Below are positions 8,119 through 14,951 of a DNA stretch of 23,738 nucleotides, piece after piece. The notes under the pieces were generated by a model. That model ran no database searches. It saw nothing but the letters and a program-made list of their open reading frames with translations, and was not told where the DNA came from. Source of the stretch: Myxococcales bacterium. Lineage in GTDB: Bacteria; Myxococcota; Bradymonadia; REDH01. The DNA is taken from assembly GCA_018970625.1 (NCBI GenBank), contig JAGWVZ010000005.1, positions 1-23,738 on the forward strand, written 5' to 3'. The stretch's first letter is position 1; the number at the start of each line of letters is the position of its first letter. Made by a program: the position numbers and the translations under genes.

Positions 8119-11117
8119 GAACACGGGTCCTCGTGGGGGCGAATGCAATCGGTCGCCGTAGAAGTAGTCGCAAGCGGAGCCAACTGGTCAACCACTCGTG
8201 AAAAGGGTCGCAGAATACGATGCTCAAGGTCGAGCGCAAGGATATCCAGATCACGCTCCATGGAATCGCACAATCGTAGCGCAGCCTGCATGTATTCCCT
8301 TCCCCAGCGCAGCAGGGAGTCGCGCCACATGGCTCCTGTGAGGGGGACCAGCTTCTGGAGTGTGCCGTCCTGTTGATCCGGCGCATCGCTGAGTGCGGCC
8401 AGCTCATCGAGGAGGTACCGACCTTGCGCGTCAAGCCGGGCGACATCGAGTGCCCTGGCCTTGTCGGCGTGAGCGTCGTGCAGCAGGCGGCGCAGCGCCT
8501 GCGCTTCGTGCAGCCAGGCATCGAGCCGTGATCGCAGCGCACGCGACTCGGGCGGTCCGATCAGTCTGGCGAGCTCGGACACGGTCATGAGGAGGGTCTG
8601 CTCAAGAGCCTGTACGTGGCTCGCGGCCTGTTCAGCGGCATGTTGGTGCAGCTCAGCCATTCGTTCGCGTAGCCGTCGCACGATGACAGCGCGATCGTCG
8701 GGTCGAAGTACCGGGCTCGCAAAGAGTCCCTGACCTTGAACGCGAAGCTCGAGCACCTCTCTGAGGAGTCTCGGTCGGATGTCGAGCAGTCCGCGATCGA
8801 CAGCATCAGCGATGGCGGGTGCGTGAGTCGCGTTCCAGTCCATTTCGGCGCGTGTGATGGTTCTCCGTGCTGACCGCACAGCTTCCATGGCTTGCTCAAT
8901 GGCAGCAAGCCCTTTGCGAGCTCGTTCGAGCGCTGTCGTGACGAGCCGATGGAGTTCGCGAGCGACTTCCAGTGTTTTGAGTCGGCCCGCGCGGTCGAAG
9001 AAGTGTTGTCGCAGTGCGCGCTCGAACTGGTTCCAGCCGGTGGCTTCGAGCGCGGCGGCCTGCTCGGCCTCGGGCAGCTGCTTTGCCCGCAGCGCGCCGA
9101 GGCCGGAGAGTGGGTAGAGTCCGGCGTGGTTGCCTGCGAGGTAGCGCTGGACGTGGTCGATGATGGCCGCGAGCTCGTCTGTGCCGAAGCCCGGTCGATC
9201 GATCTTGTTGATGACAACGACGAGCTTCTCGGCGGCGTTGGGCAGCTGCCGTACGAGCTCAAACTCGCTGGCGGAGAGGGCCTGGGCGGCGTCGAGCAGC
9301 CAGACAACGGCATCGGCGGCGCTCAGCGCGAAGTGAGCGCGATCCTCGTGTCCTTCCACGGGCGCGTTGAAGCCTGGCGTGTCCCAGAAGTGGATGCTTC
9401 GTAAATCGTTGTTAGGGAAGCAAAATTCCAGTTGGTCGACGTCATCGGGCGCCTGTTTGACCAGCCTGGCCGCCTCGGCGAAGGGGAGTTCATGCACCGT
9501 GCCGTCGTGTCGGGTCCATCGGGCGACGGGTCTGGGACCATAGCGGATAACGTGGATGTGTGCAGTGGTCGGCAGAACGCCGGTCGCCAGCATGGGCTCG
9601 CCCACAAAGGCGTTGATGAGGGTGGATTTTCCAGCGTTGAACTCGCCGAGCACAGCGACGGTGAGCGGCATGTCGAGGTGTGTTCGCAGTGATGTGGCGG
9701 CAGGGATCAGGTCGACCAGCACGGGATGGGCGGCGACGGCGTGGCTGAGCGCGTCGAGGAAGGGGACGAGCACCCCGGGTTGAAGGTCGTGCAGGTCGCC
9801 GAGCTCCGGTAGTCTGGGGGCGAGCAGTTCCCAGGCGTTGCGCAGGAGCGGCTGAACGGACCACGCGTCGGCGTCGTGCGCGTGTGCCTCTCGAAGGTGA
9901 ACCAGCGCTTCGATGGGGTCGCGGTCGTGCAGCGCGAGCGCCCCCATGGCGGTGAGCTCGTCGGTGGTGGGCGAGGTGTGCAGTCGGAGTGCGAGCAGCA
10001 GCTGGCGTGCCTCTTCGACGCGTCCCAGCTCCAGGAGTGCCCGGCCGCGGAGGCCCGTCAGCTGTCGGTCTTCGGGTGCGTCCCGGAGTCCTTGCAGGGC
10101 GGCGTCGAGCGCCTCGTCGGGGCTACCCTCATGCAGCGCGGTGCGGGCGTACAGGCGGCAGGTCTGCAGGTCGCCATCCTGAAGTGCAGCTGCGGCGCGA
10201 AGCGAGTCGAGGGCCTGAGCGTTCTGACCGGCGAGCAGGTAAACCTGGCCGATCATGCGATGGATGCGTGCGTGTTGAGGCGTGGGCGCGATGGAGAGCG
10301 CCTGAAGCAGGAGCGGCAGCGCGTTGGCACCATCGTTGAGCCGCATCTGACACTCGGCGAGGTCCTGTAGCGCGCCGTAGTCGAGGGGTTGCGCCTGGAC
10401 GATCTGTCGCAGCAGGATGGCGGCGCGTGCGAGGTCAGCGGGTGTGTCTCGAAGGAGGAGCGCCGAGGCCAGCTGTTGCTGCAGCTGCAACCGGGTGGTC
10501 TGGACGGCGTCGTCGGGGGTTTGGTGATGGGGTTGGGCGGCGAGGTGTTGCACCTGTGCATCGAGCACGAGGACGGCGCGATCGAGGTCGTTGTCATGCA
10601 CGAGCGCTTTCGCGAGTCGGAGCGCGAGCTGCACATCGTCAGCAGCGAGTCTGTAGGCCTGCAGGAGCGGCGGGATGGCACGGGCGGGGTGTTCGCTGGC
10701 CTCGTGGAGGTCTGCGAGGGCACGCAGGAGTTCGAGTCGTTCGGGATCGAGCGGTCGCCGCTTCAGGGCCTCATCGAGGTGGTTGGCGGCTGCTTCGTGG
10801 TTTCCGCGGGCGATTTCGACGCGCGCGAGTGCGGCTCTACCGGGGACGGAGTCGCGCAGTCGGGTGGCGTTGTCGAGACTACGGAGCGCGGCGTCGTATT
10901 GCGCGAGCGCTTCGTGCGCGAGTCCGATGAGCAGGGCTGTGCGCCAGAGCCCCGGGTTTTCCTGCTCGACGATGTGCAGCAGAAGCAGTGCATCTGCGGC
11001 CTGTCCGTTGTGAATGAGCGATTCCGCTCGTCGTAGCTGAGAGCGCGCGGGCTCTGCGAGTGGAGTGGCCTCGATGAGGTCACCGATCTGTGCTGTGATT
11101 CGCTGCAACAGATTCAC
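8115..11117 (-). CDS. TPR-repeat / dynamin-like GTPase fusion protein
   Basis: A 1000-aa protein starting at GTG 11117, with AGGA just upstream on the minus strand (ctccaggacaaccGTG). About residues 30-440 form helical TPR-type repeats (e.g. ALLIGLAHEALAQYDAALRS, GQVYLLAGQNAQALDSLRAA, GRALLELGRVEEARQLL). The second half is a dynamin-family GTPase: P-loop GEFNAGKST (491-499), switch-I VLPTTAH (515-520, Thr517/518), DTPGF (579-583) and NKID (637-640). About 350 residues of mostly helical, charged sequence with coiled-coil character follow, as expected for a dynamin stalk. Bacterial dynamin-like proteins hydrolyse GTP to tubulate, fuse or repair membranes. No clear transmembrane paddle is visible, so membrane contact may depend on a partner such as the coupled lipoprotein encoded downstream. 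Longer starts as far as 11342 remain open, but that extension is low-complexity and covers the intergenic region. Confidence 0.88.
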   Translation of the reverse strand: MNLLQRITAQIGDLIEATPLAEPARSQLRRAESLIHNGQAADALLLLHIVEQENPGLWRTALLIGLAHEALAQYDAALRSLDNATRLRDSVPGRAALARVEIARGNHEAAANHLDEALKRRPLDPERLELLRALADLHEASEHPARAIPPLLQAYRLAADDVQLALRLAKALVHDNDLDRAVLVLDAQVQHLAAQPHHQTPDDAVQTTRLQLQQQLASALLLRDTPADLARAAILLRQIVQAQPLDYGALQDLAECQMRLNDGANALPLLLQALSIAPTPQHARIHRMIGQVYLLAGQNAQALDSLRAAAALQDGDLQTCRLYARTALHEGSPDEALDAALQGLRDAPEDRQLTGLRGRALLELGRVEEARQLLLALRLHTSPTTDELTAMGALALHDRDPIEALVHLREAHAHDADAWSVQPLLRNAWELLAPRLPELGDLHDLQPGVLVPFLDALSHAVAAHPVLVDLIPAATSLRTHLDMPLTVAVLGEFNAGKSTLINAFVGEPMLATGVLPTTAHIHVIRYGPRPVARWTRHDGTVHELPFAEAARLVKQAPDDVDQLEFCFPNNDLRSIHFWDTPGFNAPVEGHEDRAHFALSAADAVVWLLDAAQALSASEFELVRQLPNAAEKLVVVINKIDRPGFGTDELAAIIDHVQRYLAGNHAGLYPLSGLGALRAKQLPEAEQAAALEATGWNQFERALRQHFFDRAGRLKTLEVARELHRLVTTALERARKGLAAIEQAMEAVRSARRTITRAEMDWNATHAPAIADAVDRGLLDIRPRLLREVLELRVQGQGLFASPVLRPDDRAVIVRRLRERMAELHQHAAEQAASHVQALEQTLLMTVSELARLIGPPESRALRSRLDAWLHEAQALRRLLHDAHADKARALDVARLDAQGRYLLDELAALSDAPDQQDGTLQKLVPLTGAMWRDSLLRWGREYMQAALRLCDSMERDLDILALDLEHRILRPFSRVVDQLAPLATTSTATDCIRPHEDPCS

Positions 11118-11458
11118 GGTTGTCCTGGAGGCGATGAAGGAGTGGGAGGGTGATTGGGGTGTGGAGACTGCGGGAAACAGGGGGAACGGCGCGGTGATTC
11201 CAGCGGAGAGTCGGTAGGGAGGGGTTTTGGGCGGCGCGGAGTCTGAAAAATGGTGGAACGCGATCGCGGTGCGCAAGAAAAAGTGTACGGGCAACGCGAA
11301 TCTGGGTATGTTACCGGCCCCGAATCCGGGCGGCGCGAGCAATTCAGCTTCGGGTCCTTGCTTGACAGTTGTTCGTTGCCTGTGATTAGGGCGGCGACTT
11401 TTTGTGATTTGTCCCCCGGCGACGCGTTTGCGGCGCCCGAATCCAGTACGGAGCAGTT
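11118..11458. other. 341-base divergent intergenic control region
   Basis: The longest gene-free stretch in the window, between the dynamin-like gene (leftward) and the restriction-like gene (rightward). It holds a good plus-strand promoter (11362-11389), a 10-base palindrome CGCGATCGCG (11259-11268) and, on the plus strand, a series of G-runs (11144-11146, 11148-11150, 11156-11159, 11172-11174, 11180-11184) in the untranslated leader of the dynamin-like gene. I found no convincing minus-strand promoter and no RNA gene. Reading frames that cross it are extensions of the flanking genes or shadows. Confidence 0.6.
11362..11389 (+). promoter_or_regulatory. sigma70-type promoter for the restriction-like gene
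   Basis: A perfect -35 TTGACA (11362-11367), a 16-base spacer and GATTAG (11384-11389), preceded by an extended -10 TG at 11381-11382. The start of transcription would be near 11396, about 60 bases before the ATG at 11459. This is the best -35 match seen in the window. The -10 hexamer is weak, but the extended element compensates. Confidence 0.5.
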
Positions 11459-12154
11459 ATGGCAGAAGGAGCGATCTTCCTCAACAGTGGCCCCCTCTTC
11501 AGTGGCGAGCAGCTCGAATCCCTCGAAGATCGCCCCGAGTGGACCTCCCTCGACGCCGCTGCCCGCATTGCCTTTGAGCGAGTGAAGGAGTCTTTCGAGA
11601 AGCACTCGACGCTGCTGGCGGGTAATCCGTCGGTGGAAGAGACGCGTTATCACATGGTCGGTCCGACGCTTCACGCGCTGGGTTTCACGCATTCTGCCTT
11701 TGAGCCGCTGAGTGTGAATGGCGAACAGTCCACCCGCGTGGACTACGTGTGCTTCAAGAACGCTGCTGATTTCGATGAGGCGGTGCAGTCTCGCGGCAAC
11801 GTTGGCTTTTTCCGTCCGGCGCTGACCTCGGTGCGCGCCATTCGTTGGGGTCAGAGCTTTGACGCTGCGCCCGAGGCCACCGCTGAAGGTGTTTCCGAGC
11901 TTCGCCCGGGCATCGAGCTTGACCTGCTGCTGCGTTCGACCGGCCTTCGGTATGGTATCCTGACCAACGGCTGTGACTGGCGTGTGTACCACCAGGCGTC
12001 GTCTGGCCAGCTGTCGACGTTCTTTCAGGCCGACATGATCGCTGCCATGAAGTCTGACTTTGAGGACTTCAAGCGTTTCTACCTGCTGTTTAACAAGTCG
12101 GCGCTCGTCGTCGACAACAAGGGCCGTTGCTTCCTGGACGGTCTCCTCGCCTGA
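11459..12154 (+). CDS. stand-alone, catalytically degenerate restriction-enzyme N-terminal-like protein
   Basis: A 231-aa protein with GGAG at 11450-11453 before the ATG. It follows the layout of the N-terminal nuclease domain of type IIG and HsdR-type restriction enzymes (PD-(D/E)XK fold): an amphipathic helix, E60/E61 with GPTLHALGF, then TRVDYVCF (Asp95, the first metal-binding acid), a central strand, and the diagnostic GLRYGILTNGCDWRVYHQ (162-179), followed by DFEDFKRFYLLF. In the family the central strand normally reads V-E-A-K-R-W, with E and K catalytic. Here it reads VRAIRW (125-130), so Glu is Arg126 and Lys is Ile128. No methylase or helicase part follows; the protein ends at TGA 12154. 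Codon use looks like its neighbours', so it is not obviously a fresh import or decaying. Inference: a domesticated, non-cleaving protein that may still bind DNA or partners. The family call rests on motif resemblance. Confidence 0.75.
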   Translation: MAEGAIFLNSGPLFSGEQLESLEDRPEWTSLDAAARIAFERVKESFEKHSTLLAGNPSVEETRYHMVGPTLHALGFTHSAFEPLSVNGEQSTRVDYVCFKNAADFDEAVQSRGNVGFFRPALTSVRAIRWGQSFDAAPEATAEGVSELRPGIELDLLLRSTGLRYGILTNGCDWRVYHQASSGQLSTFFQADMIAAMKSDFEDFKRFYLLFNKSALVVDNKGRCFLDGLLA

Positions 12155-12171
12155 ATCCAGGCCGACGAGGT

Positions 12172-12190
12172 TGCGGTCGTGCTGACCGCA
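12172..12190 (+). terminator. candidate terminator hairpin after the restriction-like gene
   Basis: TGCGGTC (12172-12178), loop GTGCT, GACCGCA (12184-12190): a perfect 7-bp stem 17 bases after the stop codon. It has no T-run. A second perfect 6-bp stem, AGCGCG-AAG-CGCGCT, follows at 12228-12242. Either could be an RNA end structure. Confidence 0.4.
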
Positions 12191-12324
12191 TGGCCCGCTG
12201 CGTGAGGCGGTGTGTGCTGACCTCACCAGCGCGAAGCGCGCTGCGATACACCGGCCGATCGTTGACTTGCCGGTGCGCGTAGTGGACGGTACGCTCGGAT
12301 TTCTCCTGTCGCGTGTGTCTGCTC

Positions 12325-13206
12325 ATGAGCCTTCTGCCTCTGGTTCATCGCGATGCGCCTTCTGTGCGGCGCCTGTCGTTTGGCGAAGCGCCAACCCTGC
12401 GCAGCTGGTTGATGCGCGATGTGGCGAGGCACTCGTTTTTGCTGGGCTGGTTGCACGAGAACGACGTGCTGCCGATCGACCCCGATCATCGATTTCAGTT
12501 CCTGGGCGCGTTGCAGCGTGAGCAGCTCATCGGGGTGTCGCTGCTGGCAGGCAACTCGATCGCGGTCGTTCATGGCGATGGCGCGGCCGCGACAGCGTTG
12601 GGTGCCTTCCATCGTCGGGTATCGGCGCGGCTGCAGACGATCCTTGGCCCGCGCGAGGCGGTGGAGCCGTTCTGGCAGGCCTATGCCGGCACCTCTCTGA
12701 CATCGCTTCCGGTGCGGCGGCAGGTTCTGCTGGACCTTCGGGCGCGGGAGTTACGCTATTTTTCCGAGCTGCTGGTTGAATTGGCCGAGCCCGAAGACCT
12801 GAATGAGCTGTTTCAGATGTCCGTGGCGATGCACGAAGAGGAGACCGGGCTGCCGCTGCACCCCTCGGAGCGCGACGTGTTTCGGCGTAATGTGGCACAG
12901 CGGATCGAGGCTGGGCGAACCTGGTGTCTGCGTGATCCGTTCACGGGACAGCTGACGTTCAAGGCATCGGTGGCTTCCTGGAGCCCCGAGGTGGCTCAGG
13001 TCGAAGGCGTATTCGTACGGCCTGCCTGGCGCGGAGGGGGAGTGGCGCGCCGTGCGCTCTCCGAGATGCTGCGGCGGGTGTTGTACACGGTGGATCGGGT
13101 GACGCTGTACGCCGATGAGACGAACGCGCCGGCGTTGAAGTTGTATCGACGCCTCGGTTTTCGGGAGGCGGGTCAGTGGATGACGATCGATGGTGGACAG
13201 GGCTGA
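12325..13206 (+). CDS. GNAT family N-acetyltransferase with N-terminal DUF4081-like domain
   Basis: A 293-aa cytoplasmic protein. The C-terminal half is a GNAT fold: ELAEPEDLNELFQMSV, an ETGLPLHP segment, then strand and acetyl-CoA pyrophosphate loop VFVRPAWRGGGVARRAL (about 229-245, R-G-G-G-V-A in place of Q/RxxGxG/A), and the terminal ETNAPALKLYRRLGF typical of GNATs. The N-terminal half (FLLGWLHENDV.., LQREQLIGVSLL, LGPREAVEPFWQAY) resembles the DUF4081 domain attached to GNATs, best known from actinobacteria. The acceptor is unknown; protein, peptide or small-molecule amines are all possible. ATG 12325 is chosen; an in-frame GTG lies 12 bases upstream (12313), and neither has a good Shine-Dalgarno. 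It lies 170 bases downstream of the restriction-like gene. Confidence 0.85.
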   Translation: MSLLPLVHRDAPSVRRLSFGEAPTLRSWLMRDVARHSFLLGWLHENDVLPIDPDHRFQFLGALQREQLIGVSLLAGNSIAVVHGDGAAATALGAFHRRVSARLQTILGPREAVEPFWQAYAGTSLTSLPVRRQVLLDLRARELRYFSELLVELAEPEDLNELFQMSVAMHEEETGLPLHPSERDVFRRNVAQRIEAGRTWCLRDPFTGQLTFKASVASWSPEVAQVEGVFVRPAWRGGGVARRALSEMLRRVLYTVDRVTLYADETNAPALKLYRRLGFREAGQWMTIDGGQG

Positions 13207-13311
13207 ATCCCGCTCTGTCGTGATCGCTGGTTGGAGCACCCGGAAACGCAGAACGCGTGGGGCCGGGTGGGGTCGGGCGCAGCGGTGGGTGCGTGACCGC
13301 CGCCCTGCAAA

Positions 13312-13349
13312 GCATTTGGTGCCGATGGCAGGCAGCCGGGCCTAAATGC
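13312..13349 (-). terminator. terminator-like structure at the end of the CBS gene
   Basis: GCATTT (13312-13317) pairs with AAATGC (13344-13349), extended inward by GG/CC with one bulged base, and an inner TGCC-GAT-GGCA stem lies within the loop. Read on the minus strand, the structure begins just before the TAG stop (13342-13344) and is followed by TTTGCAG. This fits an intrinsic terminator for the cystathionine beta-synthase gene, although the T-run is short. Confidence 0.4.
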
Positions 13350-14706
13350 GGTGGCTGATGAAGTCGATGTAGTCGATTTTGGTGATGATGCCGGTGAGTT
13401 TGCCGGCGTCAACGACGAGGACGGTGAGGTCCTTGGTGAAGAACTGGGACAACATACCGATTTTGTTGACGGTTTCGACGACAGCGAAGTCGGATTTCAT
13501 GATGTCTTCGACGGGTCGCGAAGCGTCTCCGCCTTCGATGAGGAAGCTGAGCAGGTCGCGCTCCCCGACGATGCCGACAATGCGGCCGTTGTCGAGGACG
13601 GGCACCTGGCTGATGCTGCGGCTGGTGAGGCTCTCGATGACGGAGAGGATGGAGTCTTTGAGCGAGGCCGAGAAGATGGCGCTCTGCTTGCGCCGCGCGA
13701 GGATGTCGCCGACGGTGGAGGAGAGGGGGTCTTCGTTGAGGAATCCGTTTTCGCGCATCCACTCGTCGTCGAAGAACTTGGAGAGGTATCGGGAGGTGGA
13801 GTCGCAGAGGATGGTGACGATGTTGACGTGGCGGTCGATGCGTTCGGCGTACTTGATGGCGGCTGCGACGGCTCCACCGGCCGAGCCGCCGGTGTAGAGT
13901 CCTTCTTCGCGAACGAGTCGGCGCGCGGTGTCGAAGCACTCCTTGTCGGTGACGCGCACGACCTCGTCGACGAAGTCGAAGTGCATGGTGGTGGGGAGGA
14001 AGTCTTCGCCGAAGCCCTCGACCTTGTAGGAGTAGGCGGGAGGCATTTTGCCGGTGTAGAAGTAGTCGTAATAGACGGAGCCGATGGGGTCGGCGGCGAT
14101 GACCCTGCAGTCGGGGTTGTGTTCTTTGAGGTATTTTCCGGTGCCCGAGATGGTGCCGCCGGTGCCAGCGGCCGAGACGAAGGCGTCGACTTTTCCGTCG
14201 AGCTGCTGCCAGATCTCGGGTCCTGTGGTGTGGTAGTGGGCGCGTGGGTTGGACTGGTTATGGTACTGGTTGGCGTAGAAGGCGTTGGGGGTCTCGTTGG
14301 CGATTCGGCGCGCGACGGAGTAGTAGGAGCGAGGGTCTTCGGGTGCGACGTTGGTGGGGGTGATGACGACCTTGGCGCCGTAGGCGCGGAGGGCGCGAAT
14401 TTTTTCGTCGGACATTTTGTCGGGCATGACAAAGATGCACCGGTATCCTTTGACGGCGGCGGCCATGGCGAGTCCGGCGCCGGTGTTGCCGCTGGTGGCT
14501 TCGACGATGGTGCCGCCGGGTTTGATTTCGCCGGCGGCTTCGGCGTCAGCGATGATCTGGAAGGCGATGCGGTCTTTTACCGAGCCGCCGGGGTTCATGT
14601 ACTCGAGCTTTCCATAGATGGAGGCTTTGGTGTGGCTGCCGAGTTTGCGAAAGCGAACCAGGGGGGTTCTGCCGATGGTGTTGAGGACGTTGTCGGTGAC
14701 GATCAT
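13342..14706 (-). CDS. cbs: cystathionine beta-synthase (PLP enzyme with two CBS domains)
   Basis: A 454-aa cytoplasmic enzyme. The first ~320 residues are a fold-type II PLP domain: TIGRTPLVRF (10-19), GGSVKDRIAF with PLP-Lys44, the substrate loop TSGNTGAG (71-78), GTGGTISGTGKYL for phosphate binding, and GGSAGGAV. The C-terminus (about 335-454) holds a Bateman pair of CBS domains (SIFSASLKDSILSVIESL, QVPVLDNGRIVGIVGERDLL, then EDIMKSDFAVVETV and VVDAGKLTGIITKIDYI). It would condense serine (or O-acetylserine) with homocysteine or sulfide; the CBS pair, absent from plain CysK, favours cystathionine synthesis with possible adenosyl-ligand control. The N-terminal heme domain of animal CBS is missing, as usual in bacteria. 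ATG 14706 is chosen because the conserved domain begins directly after it; a GTG two codons upstream is an alternative, and no clear Shine-Dalgarno is present. It is divergent from the repeat lipoprotein gene. Confidence 0.9.
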   Translation of the reverse strand: MIVTDNVLNTIGRTPLVRFRKLGSHTKASIYGKLEYMNPGGSVKDRIAFQIIADAEAAGEIKPGGTIVEATSGNTGAGLAMAAAVKGYRCIFVMPDKMSDEKIRALRAYGAKVVITPTNVAPEDPRSYYSVARRIANETPNAFYANQYHNQSNPRAHYHTTGPEIWQQLDGKVDAFVSAAGTGGTISGTGKYLKEHNPDCRVIAADPIGSVYYDYFYTGKMPPAYSYKVEGFGEDFLPTTMHFDFVDEVVRVTDKECFDTARRLVREEGLYTGGSAGGAVAAAIKYAERIDRHVNIVTILCDSTSRYLSKFFDDEWMRENGFLNEDPLSSTVGDILARRKQSAIFSASLKDSILSVIESLTSRSISQVPVLDNGRIVGIVGERDLLSFLIEGGDASRPVEDIMKSDFAVVETVNKIGMLSQFFTKDLTVLVVDAGKLTGIITKIDYIDFISHRI

Positions 14707-14770
14707 GGACACACGTGTGCGAGAGAGGTGATGGCGCGCGGCGGAGCGCATTTCCCGGGAAGTAAACAGG

Positions 14771-14800
14771 AACCTAGTGAGTGCTTTCTGAAATGGTCAA
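14771..14800 (-). promoter_or_regulatory. candidate promoter for the CBS gene
   Basis: On the minus strand, TTGACC (complement of 14795-14800), an 18-base spacer and TAGGTT (complement of 14771-14776). The -35 is a five-of-six match and the -10 fits the TAGnnT form seen elsewhere here. The leader would be about 55-60 bases and contains the 10-base palindrome CACACGTGTG at 14710-14719, just upstream of the start codon, which could be a protein-binding site. Confidence 0.45.
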
Positions 14801-14890
14801 TCTCGCCGGCAAAATAACCGCGAATTGGCGCGGGGCAGGCCGATTGAATGGGCTGGCGTGTGGTGAAGAGGTGAGATCGTGCGCGCGGGC

Positions 14891-14919
14891 TTGCCTCAGA
14901 CTCCGATCCGTCGTAGCTT
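14891..14919 (+). promoter_or_regulatory. candidate promoter for the repeat lipoprotein gene
   Basis: TTGCCT (14891-14896), 17-base spacer, TAGCTT (14914-14919). The leader to ATG 14952 would be about 26 bases and contains the GGAG ribosome site at 14941-14944. It lies back to back with the CBS promoter, about 100 bases away. Confidence 0.4.
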
Positions 14920-14951
14920 TTCGGCACCCCGTTTTTTGTCGGAGATCGCTC

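Noticed and set aside
11118..11342. 75-residue N-terminal extension of the dynamin-like protein
   Set aside because: Pro/Ser-rich, no conserved feature, and it would cover the control region; GTG 11117 has a ribosome site just upstream.
12262..12295. TTGACT with TACGCT as a promoter for the GNAT gene
   Set aside because: Spacing is about 22 bases, too long for sigma70; no better -10 at 16-18 bases.
14707..14770. possible SAM or other riboswitch before the CBS gene
   Set aside because: The leader is too short (about 60 bases) and shows no multi-helix aptamer; only a simple palindrome is present.
13351..14817. 488-codon plus-strand frame opposite the CBS gene, rich in Asp/Gly/Val
   Set aside because: Composition is that of an antisense shadow (D/V/G/E runs); the minus-strand frame has full PLP-enzyme motifs.
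14781..14951. 57-residue upstream extension of the repeat lipoprotein
   Set aside because: The signal peptide and GGAG site place the start at 14952; the extension spans both divergent promoters.
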